From positions 186,001 through 250,000 of the forward strand of contig NZ_JAAHIH010000008.1 in assembly GCF_010671925.1 (NCBI RefSeq): DNA of 64,000 nt, read 5' to 3'. The stretch comes from Moorena sp. SIOASIH (GTDB lineage: Bacteria; Cyanobacteriota; Cyanobacteriia; Cyanobacteriales; Coleofasciculaceae). The translations under genes were made by a program, and so were the position numbers. The notes beneath the pieces were generated by a model that worked only from the letters and a program-made list of their open reading frames with translations, made no database searches and had not been told where the DNA came from. This document shows, one piece after another, positions 8,660-18,984 of the stretch. Positions within the stretch are counted from its first letter, which is position 1. Each line of letters begins with the position of its first letter.

Positions 8660-11600
8660 ATGGTCATCACAGATTTTTGTAAATTGCCACCTAAGTCGCA
8701 TCACAATAAACCCTTCAACCAACTCCTGACCTTGCCCATTGCCTGTTACCTAGTGGCTCAGATGCCCTTGCTCTGCTCTGCTCAAATTGTTCCAGATAAT
8801 ACTCTACCGAACAATTCCATTGTTACTCCGAATGGCAACATCATTGAGATTACTGGTGGTACCACTGCAGGGGGTAATCTCTTCCATAGCTTCGAGCAGT
8901 TTTCCGTTCTGACTGGGAATACAGCCTTTTTCAACAATTCCCTCACCATTGAGAATATTATTAGCCGGGTCACTGGTGGGTCGATTTCCAATATTGATGG
9001 CTTAATTCGAGCTAACGGTAACGCTAACCTGTTTTTAATCAATCCCAATGGCATCGTGTTTGGTTCGGAGGCTTCTCTAGATATTGGTGGTTCGTTTATC
9101 GGCTCTACCGCTAACAGCATTAAATTTGCCGATGGCAGTGAATTTAGTGCTACCAATCCCCAGGAGCCTCCCCTGTTAACCATTAATATTCCCACTGGTT
9201 TACAGTATGGCTCCCAAGCCAATCCAGGCGGAATTGTGATCAACGGGCCTGGGAACAATATGAGTCTTGATCGCAATACATTTGCAGTAATCAGAGACAA
9301 TCGAACGGTGGGGCTGGAAGTACAGCCAGGTAAAACCTTAGCCTTGGTGGGGGGTGATGTTGCTCTCGTCGGTGGAAATCTCACCACAGCCGGAGGACGG
9401 ATTGAACTGGGGAGCGTCCAGGGAGAAGGGATGGTAACCCTGACCCCAACTAACTCAGGTTGGACATTAAGCTATGACGATGTAGGACAATTTCAGGATA
9501 TTACCTTTTCCCAAGCGGCGTCAGTGAGTACCAGTGGTAATGACGGGGGTGAAATCCAGGTGCAGGGTCGGCGGGTGACCCTTACTGAGGGGTCAGCCAT
9601 CTTAGCCGATACCCTGGGCAGTGGGGCTGGGGGAAGTTTGACGGTAAAGGCGACCGAGGCATTGGACGTTATCGGTACCGCTGCCAATAATTTCTTTTTC
9701 AGCGGTTTATCTGCTGATCTGGCACCAGGGGCTACTGGGAATGGGGGTAATTTAGTCATTGACACGGAGCGGTTGCGGGTTGCTGATGGCGCTCAGATAT
9801 CCAGTGGGACCTTTAGCTCAGGGAATGCTGGCACCTTGACCGTCACCGCTGCTGAGGTAGAGGTGATTGCTGGCTCCAACTCCGGTCCCAGTGGTTTGTT
9901 TGCGCTAGTAGAAGTAGGGGGTACCGGGAATGGGGGCAATTTGATCATTGACACCGAGCGCTTGCGCATGACTAATGGGGCTCAAATCTCAGTTAGTACC
10001 TTTGGCAAAGGGAATGGGGGAGATTTACGAGTTCAGGCCAAGGAGGTAGACCTGATTGGTACGGCTTTTGGCAGGTTCCCCAGTGGGTTGTTAGCAAATG
10101 TCGAAGAAGGAGCTACCGGGAATGGGGGCAATTTGACCATTGAGACTGAGAGCTTACGGCTGAGTGATGGAGCTCAAATTGCAGCTACTACCTTTGGCAC
10201 AGGGGATGCAGGATCCTTGACTGTTAAGGCTCAAGATGTGCAATTGACTGGGACGTCAACCGCAGAATTAGCCAGTGGCTTATTTACAGAAGTCAGACCA
10301 AAAGCGATCGGGAATGGGGGCGACTTGACCATTGAGACTGAGAACTTGCGGTTGACTGATGGGGCTCAGATTGCAGCCACTACCTTTGGTCAAGGAAATG
10401 CTGGTTCGATCATGGTGCAGGCTACTGAGATCGAACTAATTGGTACTTCACCAGGGGGATTACTTAGTGGCGTTTTAGCCAATGTGGAACCAAAGGCGAT
10501 CGGGAATGGGGGCGACTTGACCATTGAAACCAAGGGCTTGCGGCTGACTGATGGAGCCCAGATCAGAGCAATTACCCTTGGAGAAGGGGATGCCGGTTCT
10601 ATAGAGGTAAAGGCAACAGACGTCGAATTAATTGGTACCTCACCACAGGGATTACCCAGTGCCTTATTGACAGAAGTCCGACCAAACGCGATCGGGGATG
10701 GGGGCAACTTGACCATTGAGACTGAAAACTTGCAGCTGACTGATGGGGCTCAGATTGCAGCGACTACCTTTGGTGAAGGGGATGCCGGTTTTTTAACCAT
10801 ACAGGCAATCGATCTACAATTGAGTGGTACCTCACCACAGGGATTAGCCAGTGGCTTATTTACAGAAGTCAGACCAGAAGCGATCGGCAATGGGGGCAAC
10901 TTGACCATTAACACGGAACGCTTGCGGCTGAGTGATGGGGCTCAGATTACAGCTAATACCTTTGGTGAAGGGGATGCAGGTCCGATGAGGGTGCAAGCCA
11001 CTGAGATAGAACTAATTGGTACCTCACCAGAGGGATTACCCAGCGCTCTGTTAGGGAATGTGGAGCCAGAAGCAATTGGGAATGGGGGCAACTTGACCAT
11101 TAACACCGAACGCTTGCGGCTGAGTGATGGGGCTCAGATTGCAACTACTACTTTTGCTGAAGGGGATGCAGGTCCGATGACAGTGCAGGCTACTGAGATC
11201 GAACTAATTGGTACTTCATCACAGGGATTACCTACTGGCCTCTTGGCCAATGTGGAACCAGACGCGATCGGCAATGGGGGCGACTTGACCATTAACACCG
11301 AGGCCTTGCGGCTGAGTGATGGGGCTCAGATTTCAGCAATTACCCTTGGTATAGGGGATGCTGGTTCTATAGAGGTAAACGCAACAGACGTCGAATTAAT
11401 TGGTATCTCACCACAGGGATTAGCCAGTGGCTTATTTACACAAGTCCAACCAGGAGCCATGGGTAATGGGGGTGGTTTGACCATTAACACCGAGGGCTTG
11501 CGAATTACTGATGGGGCTAGGATTTTAGCGACTACCTTTGGTACGGGGGATGCCGGTTCTATAAAGGTAAACGCAACAGACGTCGAATTAATTGGTACCA

Positions 11601-12808
11601 GAACGAATTTCGCTAGCGCTATATTTGCCAATGTGGAATTAGACGCCATAGGCAAAGGGGGTGAGCTGACCCTTGAAACTGAACGCTTGCGGTTGGTGGA
11701 TGGCGCTCAAGTGGGAACCATTACCAGAGGCCAAGGGGATGGGGGAACCTTGAGAGTTCAGGCACAGGAGATAGAACTAATTGGGACATCAGACCTAGGT
11801 GCCAGCGGACTATTGGCGAATGCGATCGCAGGTACTGGTAATGGCGGTAAATTAGAAGTCTTCACGGATCAGTTAATTATCCGAGATGGAGCAACAATCA
11901 GTGTCAGTAACTTCCAAAGCAATGACCTGCTACTACCAGGACAAGGCACAGCTGGGGATATTGAGATTGTGGCAAACTCCATCGAGCTTTCCAACAGCGG
12001 ATCGGACACTCCCAATGGTGGTGGTATTACCGCATCCAACTTCTCCGCTGGAGGAGGCAATATTGATATTTCGGCTAATCAAATCACCAGTAATCGAGGG
12101 GAAATCACTGCCACCTCTGAGCTTAGCGGCGGCGGTAATATTGACATTACTAGTGACTTACTGTTCCTTTCAAACCAGAGCGGGATTAGTACCAGCGTTA
12201 ATGACAGTACTGGTGGTGGCGGTGATATTAAGATTAATAGTGATTTTGTAGTGGTTGTAGAAAATAGTAATATCGCAGCCAATGCCATATTGGGTCCTGG
12301 CGGTAATATTGATATCACGACTCAAGGTCTGTTTCTGTCTCCAGATAGCCAGATTACTGCCAGTTCTGAATTTGGTGTGGATGGTCAAATCAACATTAGC
12401 AATCCAGACTTAACTCAAAACCTAGGATTAATCCCATTACCAGCAAGTATCATTGATACTGGTCTACTGATTGCCACAGGCTGTAGCACCGATGATGAGC
12501 AGAATTCATTTGCTCTGCTTGGACGAGGGGGCTTACCCACTGACCCCACTGACCCCCTCAAAGGTGAAACCATTTGGATCGATTGGCGGGATTTCTCGGC
12601 CACCAGGCGTCAATTGTATCGGGCTGCTCGCAATCGGGGGAAAAAACCCAATCAGGAACCTCAAGTGACAGCGAAAAAGCCACCAATTATTGAAGCTCAA
12701 GGATGGATCATCAATAAAGATGGAATTGTGGAGTTGGTGCCTTATCCCACTGGTCCTGAGCTCAAACCAGTATTGAATACTTCCATCAACTGTCATAATC
12801 TTAGGTAA
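8660..12808 (+). CDS. Two-partner-secretion exoprotein, filamentous haemagglutinin N-terminal domain
   Basis: 1382 residues. A signal-like hydrophobic stretch (about 22-42) leads into a TPS domain with VTPNGN, NLFHSFEQFSV, NLFLINPNGIVFG and GGSFIGSTA. The NPNG motif is diagnostic for secretion by a TpsB outer-membrane partner. From about residue 365 there are eleven to twelve tandem units of about 64 residues, with consensus parts GNGGNLTIET, LRLSDGAQIAATTFGEGDAG and VELIGTSPQGLPSGL, predicted to stack as a beta-helix. The C-terminal end (ATGCSTDDEQNSF, then GRGGLPTDP and IWIDWRD) is typical of cyanobacterial members. It is probably a large adhesin at the cell surface. No tpsB is in the window. 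Very similar repeats suggest recent unit duplication and possible length variation between strains. Confidence 0.9.
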   Translation: MVITDFCKLPPKSHHNKPFNQLLTLPIACYLVAQMPLLCSAQIVPDNTLPNNSIVTPNGNIIEITGGTTAGGNLFHSFEQFSVLTGNTAFFNNSLTIENIISRVTGGSISNIDGLIRANGNANLFLINPNGIVFGSEASLDIGGSFIGSTANSIKFADGSEFSATNPQEPPLLTINIPTGLQYGSQANPGGIVINGPGNNMSLDRNTFAVIRDNRTVGLEVQPGKTLALVGGDVALVGGNLTTAGGRIELGSVQGEGMVTLTPTNSGWTLSYDDVGQFQDITFSQAASVSTSGNDGGEIQVQGRRVTLTEGSAILADTLGSGAGGSLTVKATEALDVIGTAANNFFFSGLSADLAPGATGNGGNLVIDTERLRVADGAQISSGTFSSGNAGTLTVTAAEVEVIAGSNSGPSGLFALVEVGGTGNGGNLIIDTERLRMTNGAQISVSTFGKGNGGDLRVQAKEVDLIGTAFGRFPSGLLANVEEGATGNGGNLTIETESLRLSDGAQIAATTFGTGDAGSLTVKAQDVQLTGTSTAELASGLFTEVRPKAIGNGGDLTIETENLRLTDGAQIAATTFGQGNAGSIMVQATEIELIGTSPGGLLSGVLANVEPKAIGNGGDLTIETKGLRLTDGAQIRAITLGEGDAGSIEVKATDVELIGTSPQGLPSALLTEVRPNAIGDGGNLTIETENLQLTDGAQIAATTFGEGDAGFLTIQAIDLQLSGTSPQGLASGLFTEVRPEAIGNGGNLTINTERLRLSDGAQITANTFGEGDAGPMRVQATEIELIGTSPEGLPSALLGNVEPEAIGNGGNLTINTERLRLSDGAQIATTTFAEGDAGPMTVQATEIELIGTSSQGLPTGLLANVEPDAIGNGGDLTINTEALRLSDGAQISAITLGIGDAGSIEVNATDVELIGISPQGLASGLFTQVQPGAMGNGGGLTINTEGLRITDGARILATTFGTGDAGSIKVNATDVELIGTRTNFASAIFANVELDAIGKGGELTLETERLRLVDGAQVGTITRGQGDGGTLRVQAQEIELIGTSDLGASGLLANAIAGTGNGGKLEVFTDQLIIRDGATISVSNFQSNDLLLPGQGTAGDIEIVANSIELSNSGSDTPNGGGITASNFSAGGGNIDISANQITSNRGEITATSELSGGGNIDITSDLLFLSNQSGISTSVNDSTGGGGDIKINSDFVVVVENSNIAANAILGPGGNIDITTQGLFLSPDSQITASSEFGVDGQINISNPDLTQNLGLIPLPASIIDTGLLIATGCSTDDEQNSFALLGRGGLPTDPTDPLKGETIWIDWRDFSATRRQLYRAARNRGKKPNQEPQVTAKKPPIIEAQGWIINKDGIVELVPYPTGPELKPVLNTSINCHNLR

Positions 12809-14100
12809 GTATCATGGGATTGTAAGCTATCAGCTATAGGGAACAGGGAACAGGGAACAGGGAACAGGGAACAGGGAACAGGGAACAGGGAACAGAGGGT
12901 TACAGAGATTTTATAGCGTTTATCGTACTTATGAGGTACAGTATTATTTCAGGCTGATTCCCTGTCTTGATGCAGTCGCTCATGGGGGAAACCACGGCAG
13001 TTGCTCATGGGGGGAACCACGGCAGTCGCTCATGGGGGGGACCCCCAAGACCGCGCTGCCTCCCCAAGACCGCACTGCCTCCCCAAGACCGCGCTGCATC
13101 GCTTACAACCCTCTTGAATATTGCCTTTTGCCTTTTGCCTCTTGCCTTAAAAGGATAAGCTTTGTCCTCACTCCTCCTGAGAATTGCTATATATATCTGA
13201 GTAAGTAATTCCTACATAACCTGATCATCAACAAACGCGATGTTTTTAAGGCCAAAGGCCAAGCTACGCGAACAGAGCCGCTACGGGATCAACAAACACG
13301 AACGCATACCGGATATTCCTAACACCTACGCGATGCTCTTAAGGCCAAAGGCCACGCTACGCGAACAGAGCCGCTACGCGATCGCATACGTCAGAGTCAT
13401 AAAACAAATGCGATCGCATACATCAGTCTGACATACTCAAAGCATAGATTTACAACAAGGAAGTGAAAATTATCCTTAAGTTTCAATTACCAATGTCATT
13501 TTATCCAGCAACCGTAGTCTATAGAATTTACAAATAGATCATGAAAACCAGCCCTCTATAATTTTCTATGATTTTTGAATATTTTGATGACATAACTAGT
13601 TTAGTTATATAGCAAAGGGAGTAGGGAGTAGGGAGTAGGGAGTAGGGAGTAGGGAGTAGCGATGCAGAGTGGTCTTGGGGAGCCAGCGCCGTCTTGGGGG
13701 AAACCGCCGTGAGGCCACTGCATTGCTTTTGGCAAAAACACTCTTCGGGAATAGAAGGCTAATATCATGTTATGACAATTACCCTTAATAAAAATCTCCC
13801 CCATCTCCCTATCTCCCTATCTCCCCACCCTCCCCACACTTCCCACACTTCCCACACTTCCCACACTTCCCCTGACTAATTTAGAGACATAAAAGTTTTA
13901 GTTGCGTCTGTTTTTAAGCAGAAACAATTGGCAGAATAACTTTACTTTTACCTATACTAATCAATATAGTATTTTTCCTATTAATGAAGTTGTAAACACC
14001 TATTTTTTCCCGATTCCCGATTCCCGATTCCCGATTCCCGATTCCCGATTCCCGATTCCCGATTCCCGATTCCCGATTCCCGATTCCCAATTCCCTAATT
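12809..14100. repeat. Gene-free repeat region between the adhesin and the RiPP locus
   Basis: Contents in order: GGGAACA heptamers (12838-12897); CATGGGGG-plus-ACGGCAG repeats (12968-13100); palindromic units with GGCCAAAGGCC and GCTACGCGAAC at about 13241-13285 and 13335-13385; GGGAGTA heptamers (13615-13655); CCCACACTT 9-mers (13840-13875); and GATTCCC heptamers (14008-14095). No credible coding sequence was seen. Confidence 0.7.
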
Positions 14101-15261
14101 ATGACATTCATATTAAACTCTCATAATGTGTTTGACTATCTAGCTGCTCGTGGTTTATGCAATCCCTCCGAGCAAGCTCTCAGTAAAATTGAGCCACTGG
14201 AAGCCAAGAACTTTAACTTATTGTTGACCTTTCCAGATGGTAATAAGCTGCTCGTCAAGCAGGAGCGACATAACCAGGAAGGGAAAGCCGCTGGTGAGTT
14301 TTTGAATGAATGGCGAATTCAAGAATTCTTACAGCAATTTCCAGAACTTGCTAACCTCCGCTCTTTGATACCGGAAGTGCTGCATTTTGATGGTGAGAAT
14401 TCCATTATGGTTTTCCGCTATCTCGATGACTATCGGGATTTAATGGATTTCTACGCCAAGGAAAATATCTTTCCTACAGAAGTTGCTGCCACCATCGGCA
14501 CCCTCTTAGGAAAAATCCATCATCATACCTTTAATCGTAAAGACTATCAAGATTTCTTCTGTACCGAAAGCGATAATCAAACCACTGACCAAGTGCCTAG
14601 ACTAGTTAACAGTTTAGAACGAATTGGTCCAGAAATCTTTGGTGCGGTACCTGCTGACGGGCTGAAATTCTTTGCCCTTTATCAACGATACGATAGTTTA
14701 GGGCAAGCGATCGCACAACTAGGGAATGCTTTTGCCCCCTGCTGTCTGACCCACAATGACCTAAAGCTAAATAATATCCTTCTGCACCAAGATTGGGAGC
14801 ATGAAAGTACCAGCATGGTCAGGTTAATTGATTGGGAGCGCTGTAGTTGGGGAGACCCTGGGTTTGATTTAGGAACACTGATCAGCAGCTATGTCCAAAT
14901 CTGGCTGAGTAGCCTGGTTATCAGTAAATCTTTAAGTATTGAAGAATCCCTACGTTTAGCCATGACCCCCTTGGAACAGCTCCAGCCTTCCATTGCTGCC
15001 CTAACCAAAGGGTATTTTGAAACCTTTCCAGAAATTTTAGAACACCGACCTGATTTCTTGCAGACAGCGGTGCAATTTACAGGTTTTGGTTTGATACAAC
15101 GGATTCGGGCGATGATTGAGTACCAAAAATCCTTTGGTAATGCTGGGATTGCCATGCTTCAGGTTGCCAAGACCTTGTTGTGTCGCCCAGAACAATCCAT
15201 GCCCACAATTTTTGGCCCTGCTATTGCAGAATTAATCCAACTCCGTCCTTCCGCTGTTTAA
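14101..15261 (+). CDS. APH-family (aminoglycoside phosphotransferase-fold) kinase of RiPP locus
   Basis: 386 residues with the APH/choline kinase fold. The N-lobe has LLVKQERH with probable ATP-binding Lys53. The catalytic loop is LTHNDLKLNNILL (H218, D220, N225), and the metal-binding loop is LIDWERCSWGDPGFDLGTL (D244). In class V lanthipeptides (LxmK type) and thioamitides (TvaC type), such a kinase works with a HopA1-family protein to phosphorylate Ser/Thr before elimination. The next gene here is exactly such a HopA1 protein, 204 bp downstream, so the same role is inferred. A choline- or antibiotic-kinase role is the alternative. The start follows the GATTCCC array; no strong ribosome-binding site is visible. 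Confidence 0.8.
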   Translation: MTFILNSHNVFDYLAARGLCNPSEQALSKIEPLEAKNFNLLLTFPDGNKLLVKQERHNQEGKAAGEFLNEWRIQEFLQQFPELANLRSLIPEVLHFDGENSIMVFRYLDDYRDLMDFYAKENIFPTEVAATIGTLLGKIHHHTFNRKDYQDFFCTESDNQTTDQVPRLVNSLERIGPEIFGAVPADGLKFFALYQRYDSLGQAIAQLGNAFAPCCLTHNDLKLNNILLHQDWEHESTSMVRLIDWERCSWGDPGFDLGTLISSYVQIWLSSLVISKSLSIEESLRLAMTPLEQLQPSIAALTKGYFETFPEILEHRPDFLQTAVQFTGFGLIQRIRAMIEYQKSFGNAGIAMLQVAKTLLCRPEQSMPTIFGPAIAELIQLRPSAV

Positions 15262-15308
15262 GATATAGCATTCCAATAACATCAAAAACGCTTCAAAGGT
15301 CTTTCCTA

Positions 15309-15462
15309 CTGTTCCCTGTTCCCTGTTCCCTGTTCCCTGTTCCCTGTTCCCTGTTCCCTGTTCCCTGTTCCCTGTTCCCTGTTCCCTGTTCCCTGTTCCC
15401 TGTTCCCTGTTCCCTGTTCCCTGTTCCCTACTCCCTACTCCCTACTCCCTACTCCCTACCAA
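15309..15462. repeat. Heptamer array between kinase and HopA1 genes
   Basis: About 17 copies of TTCCCTG are followed by about five of CTCCCTA, ending 4 nt before the HopA1 start codon. The array fills the whole intergenic space of a probable operon. Confidence 0.9.
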
Positions 15463-15465
15463 ACT

Positions 15466-16578
15466 ATGATCCAACTACTTGATTCTAAACAAATTCAATC
15501 ATCCCACATCGCCAATCAGCAATTACTAGATGTTCTAGACGATATTGTTAACAAAGTAAAAATCCAATCAGACTTCTCTATTCACCATTCAGATTACAAA
15601 CCGTTGGAAATTCCAGCCGAAGCTGTGGAACGTTTTCAACGGATGCCCGAAGATATGCAGCAAAAATATATCAGTCTGCAACTGCGGAGTTTTCTATATG
15701 GTATTTATTACAACGGTTCAATGCGAAATGCTCTCGCACCGGAAGCAGATACTGAAGCTGCGCCACTAGACCTGGAAAACAATACCATCCTGGGAGTAGA
15801 TGTGGGATTTTATCAGCGACTGCACGACAGCAATAGTGGCAAAGGCTACTTTGACCCTGGTTGGTCTGTTCTCAGAGAAGAAAATGATGGTAGTTTGGCT
15901 GTGACTAAGGGAGGATTGAGGGTGCATATTGAACGGGATAAGCATCTGCCAGCATCCCACCAATCTGCCACCGTCGGGGATTCAGTAGCAATCCGTATGC
16001 CTAAGAATTTGGTGCAAAATGGCTTTTATATGGCCGTTGGCAATCTAGAAGCAAATCGTCCGCAAACAGACCAGTCAGTGACTGTGCGAATTTACTTCAA
16101 CTTGACTCCTGACGGTGCAGTTGCGGTAATGGGTAGCTTAACCCAACAGCTGAACGACATGGAAATTCCTTTCCACTTTAAAGTTTTGTACAATCCCAAA
16201 GACTACGAACGGCACGATTCGGGAGTACTCTACTTTGACAAGTGTCACTATGACGCTGTTGAGGGAGTTTTAAAGACTGTTTATACAGAGCACCAATCCC
16301 ATTTTCAGCCAGAGGTTCCCCTATTTACCATGGAGCTAGCACCAGGATTGGGGTTAGCAGAAGAACCAGACCAAAAATTTGCCGAACAGGAAAGCTTTGG
16401 CATGAATCGCTGTCAGATTGTGGCCAATGGTTTGTTGGAAGCTTGGCATCAAGGGGATGATTCCACTGAAGGAAAAATGAAGGCTATCCTTGGGCAATTT
16501 TCTAGGCTGGGGATTGACTTGGAGCGTGTTTATCTGAATGCCAATTCTGAAGATATTTATCAGTGTTTAGATAGATAG
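15466..16578 (+). CDS. HopA1-family protein, putative phospho-Ser/Thr lyase
   Basis: 370 residues matching the T3SS effector HopA1 family. Recognisable parts are the LRSFLYGIYYNGS region (about 73-85), DPGWSVLRE, the VRIYFNLTPDGAVAVM strand and the FHFKVLYNPKDYERHDSGVL segment near 243-262. In LxmY and TvaD this family eliminates phosphate from phospho-Ser/Thr to give dehydroamino acids. Its position next to an APH-fold kinase and a lanthipeptide-like precursor supports that role; no catalytic residue assignment is claimed. The C-terminus ends NANSEDIYQCLDR. Broken copies of its 3' half occur at 28396-28656 and 29579-29677. Confidence 0.82.
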   Translation: MIQLLDSKQIQSSHIANQQLLDVLDDIVNKVKIQSDFSIHHSDYKPLEIPAEAVERFQRMPEDMQQKYISLQLRSFLYGIYYNGSMRNALAPEADTEAAPLDLENNTILGVDVGFYQRLHDSNSGKGYFDPGWSVLREENDGSLAVTKGGLRVHIERDKHLPASHQSATVGDSVAIRMPKNLVQNGFYMAVGNLEANRPQTDQSVTVRIYFNLTPDGAVAVMGSLTQQLNDMEIPFHFKVLYNPKDYERHDSGVLYFDKCHYDAVEGVLKTVYTEHQSHFQPEVPLFTMELAPGLGLAEEPDQKFAEQESFGMNRCQIVANGLLEAWHQGDDSTEGKMKAILGQFSRLGIDLERVYLNANSEDIYQCLDR

Positions 16579-16680
16579 CAATCCTATCTGATTCGTGAAA
16601 GAAATGGGCTGCTTTAAGGCATTTGGCAGAAGGCACCCACCCCTAACCCCCTCACAGGGGTAGGTTTTTAACAAAGACGT

Positions 16681-16908
16681 GAGGTGTGGGGTGTGGGGTG
16701 TGGGGTGTGGGGTGTGGGGGATAAGACAATATACTTAATTTGTCGTTGTCTTGATCCAAAGCGCGAGTGGGGGAAACCCCCGCAGGTCGGGCTTTGGTGC
16801 GCTTTCGGAATCATTTTATTAAATTCGCGCTTATTGTCGCACCTCTGCATCGCTTTCTTATGCCCCACACCCCACACCCCATCCCCTACACCCCACACCT
16901 GAGGTCAA
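16681..16908. repeat. Inverted GTGTGGG / CCCACAC arrays
   Basis: A GTGTGGG heptamer array at 16684-16722 faces a CCCACAC array at 16861-16905, so the flanks of this segment can pair. The two opposed open frames across it are artefacts of the palindrome. Confidence 0.7.
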
Positions 16909-17030
16909 AGTAAAAAACCTACCCTTATGAGCCCCTAACCCCTCCCAGGAGGGGAATGGCAGAAGGGACCGGAGTTGGAGCTAGTTTTTAAGAAGTCCAG
17001 TGATTTGACAAATGATTTAGGATTGCTATA

Positions 17031-17175
17031 TAGCAATTCTCATAATCATGAGGTACACATATTTTTTTACCACTCCCTGCTCCCTGCTCCCTGCTTCCTG
17101 CTCCCTGCTCCCTGCTCCCTGCTTCCTGCTCCCTGCTCCCTAAAACCCATAAATTTGTACCTCACCAAATTTAAA
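17031..17175. mobile_element. MITE copy of the TAGCGGTTTTT family (diverged)
   Basis: The left end has TAGCAATTCT, then ATGAGGTACACA, preceded by TA (17029-17030). The interior consists of CTCCCTG heptamers. The right end has TTGTACCTCACCAAATT but the last bases have decayed. Confidence 0.6.
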
Positions 17176-17201
17176 AATGTTAGAAAATAATTTTAGTATT
17201 T

Positions 17202-17231
17202 TAGTCCAAGACTACTCTTGGACTATTTTTT
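17202..17231 (+). terminator. Hairpin terminator, cassette copy 1
   Basis: A perfect 10-bp stem, TAGTCCAAGA / TCTTGGACTA, with loop CTAC is followed by a T-run. It lies between the HopA1 gene and precursor 1 and opens the precursor-cassette module repeated six more times in this locus. Confidence 0.85.
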
Positions 17232-17520
17232 ATAGTTTTTATCAGTTCCACTAGTTTTATAGACATAACTAGTTTAGTTTATCACCTAAATTAGAGAGCA
17301 CATCAATACATTAGAACCTTTTCTGAAGGCTGCATCTACACAGTCTCGTACGGTTTCAAATTTATTAATTATTGATAGGGACAAAACTGTTTCAGTTTTA
17401 GCGATAATAAATAGAAAAAATATCGACTACTTAAATTAGTTTAACTAGGATAAAAACAGAAATAAACCATGGCTAAGTTATTCCTAGTCAACCACAACCG
17501 TTTATTGGAGGAAAGTTCAA
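17232..17520 (+). promoter_or_regulatory. Precursor cassette upstream module, copy 1
   Basis: It contains CCACTAGTTTTATAG and the motif GACATAACTAGTTTAGTTT at 17262-17280, then GACAAAACTGTTTCAGTTT at 17380-17398. A GGAGGAAAG ribosome-binding site lies 4-12 nt before the precursor ATG. The two related motifs, 118 bp apart, recur before other precursors and look like promoter or operator elements. Confidence 0.55.
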
Positions 17521-17751
17521 ATGGCAAATATCAAAGTTAAGGACATCAAACCCACTGGCGCTGACTTGTTCAACGATTCTGAAAGCTTTATGAACGAACT
17601 GAGTAATGATGAACTTGAGCAGGCTATGGGAGGACTTGTTTTATATCCACCAGTAGATTCAGTACAAAAGACCTGTAATTGCTTTACGACTACTGGATAC
17701 ACTACTGAAAAAAACATTCGCACCGGTCTATATTGCTATATAATGCTGTAA
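17521..17751 (+). CDS. Lanthipeptide-type precursor peptide 1
   Basis: 76 residues. The leader begins MANIKVKDIKPTGADLF, continues NDSESFMNELSNDELEQ and ends AMGG (residue 38), a double-glycine site for a C39 peptidase. The 38-residue core starts LVLYPPVDS and has seven Thr, one Ser and three Cys (TCNCF, TTTGYTTE, LYCY), so dehydration and up to three thioether rings are possible. It lies between the HopA1 gene and the haem-oxygenase-like genes, making it the best candidate substrate for the kinase/HopA1 pair. A strong GGAGG site precedes the ATG. Confidence 0.88.
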   Translation: MANIKVKDIKPTGADLFNDSESFMNELSNDELEQAMGGLVLYPPVDSVQKTCNCFTTTGYTTEKNIRTGLYCYIML

Positions 17752-17861
17752 ACTCTTTTGACCAAATACCTTCACTGCTGAATCCTAAATTTAGGAAGTG
17801 AAGGTTTGAGCAATCAAATGAGTAGAAATATTGCCCAACGTTCTGATCAGGGAGTCAGTCG

Positions 17862-18947
17862 ATGTCTAAGTATACCCTTCCCCCTCTCAAGGAAGATTCT
17901 AGAGTCACTTCAGCTTTAGAACTAGAGTTATCCCAGGGTAAATTTCAGGATAAAAAACCACAACACCCTTCAGTGCTGCGTCCCAAATTAGCCTGTAAGG
18001 TTAATTACTATCAAGATAAGCTGATTTTTTATCAGGATGGTCGAGATTTCGCTTTTCAGGTTAACAGTCAATCAGGAAAAATATTAAAGAAGTTCGTCTC
18101 CCTGATGGACGGGACTAAGACTCTGACTGAACTCCAACAAATGTTCTATGCTAATAACTCTGAGTTGTTCAATACTATTGTTTGTCACCTGGACGAAAAC
18201 AACTTGCTCGATGACGTTGCTCAGGTTAGGGTTAATTCAGGCATCGACACTTTGCTGGAATTGGAAGATTTGACCAATGAATTGCTCAATCAGCAGGTTG
18301 ATGAAAATCTCTTCCTGAAATCCATCAAGTCACCGACATCCCAACTGCCAATCAACCTTCTTTATGGTTTTGTAATAGAGCATTACCACTTTATTTCTCA
18401 ACAGAGCTGTTTTGATTCTCCTGGACTTAGCTTCCAAAGCTCTACAAAAGTTCGACAATTGCTCAACGAACGCTACACTCAAGAATACCGCCAAGACCAG
18501 GAACTGGCAATGGCAGCACTTAATGCTATTGGCATTAGCCGTGAAGAACTCGCGGACACCATGCCACTCCCAGAAACCATGGGGATGTGCCATGCTTTGA
18601 CCTATTGGGCGAACTTTGAGCCACTCTTTTTCTTGAGTACCCTGGGATTTTTGGCAGGTGAGACCCGTAAGAATTTTGAATTTTATAGTAAAGCCTGTGA
18701 GCGTGTTGAACTAGATTCTGGCTTTATCAACCCGATTAGACAATTGGCAAACAGCAAGCTAAAACTCGAACCAGAAAATCTAAGCCGTCGCATCTTTCAA
18801 GAAATACCTCACATTGATCCGCAAACAAAGCAGCGATTTAGAGGACAAACTTACCTGTTTGTTGAAATCTACAACAATTTATACAAAGCTATCTGGAATC
18901 ATTACTCCTCTGCCAGTCATTTACTGCGGCGAGTTTCCGCAATTTAA
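17862..18947 (+). CDS. Haem-oxygenase-like diiron-fold protein lacking metal ligands
   Basis: 361 residues. Residues about 45-120 resemble a PqqD-like winged-helix domain (MDGTKTLTELQQMFY, then HLDENNLLDD), the fold used as a RiPP leader-recognition element. Residues 160-355 match the iron-containing redox enzyme (TenA/PqqC-like) fold. In its neighbour the ligand positions are filled; here only E173, H176 and E208 remain. The helix-3 His is replaced by Gln (EYRQDQE, Q211), and the third-helix HxxxEExxxH pattern is missing. It may be an inactive partner or a leader-binding scaffold. It starts 110 bp after precursor 1, probably in the same transcript. Confidence 0.75.
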   Translation: MSKYTLPPLKEDSRVTSALELELSQGKFQDKKPQHPSVLRPKLACKVNYYQDKLIFYQDGRDFAFQVNSQSGKILKKFVSLMDGTKTLTELQQMFYANNSELFNTIVCHLDENNLLDDVAQVRVNSGIDTLLELEDLTNELLNQQVDENLFLKSIKSPTSQLPINLLYGFVIEHYHFISQQSCFDSPGLSFQSSTKVRQLLNERYTQEYRQDQELAMAALNAIGISREELADTMPLPETMGMCHALTYWANFEPLFFLSTLGFLAGETRKNFEFYSKACERVELDSGFINPIRQLANSKLKLEPENLSRRIFQEIPHIDPQTKQRFRGQTYLFVEIYNNLYKAIWNHYSSASHLLRRVSAI

Positions 18948-18984
18948 GTTAGCGACGGAGTTATCTCAATTCTCAGACTCATTT

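Noticed and set aside
9493..12796. Long antisense open frames within the adhesin gene
   Set aside because: They are shadows of the repetitive GC-balanced coding strand and show no family pattern or ribosome-binding sites.
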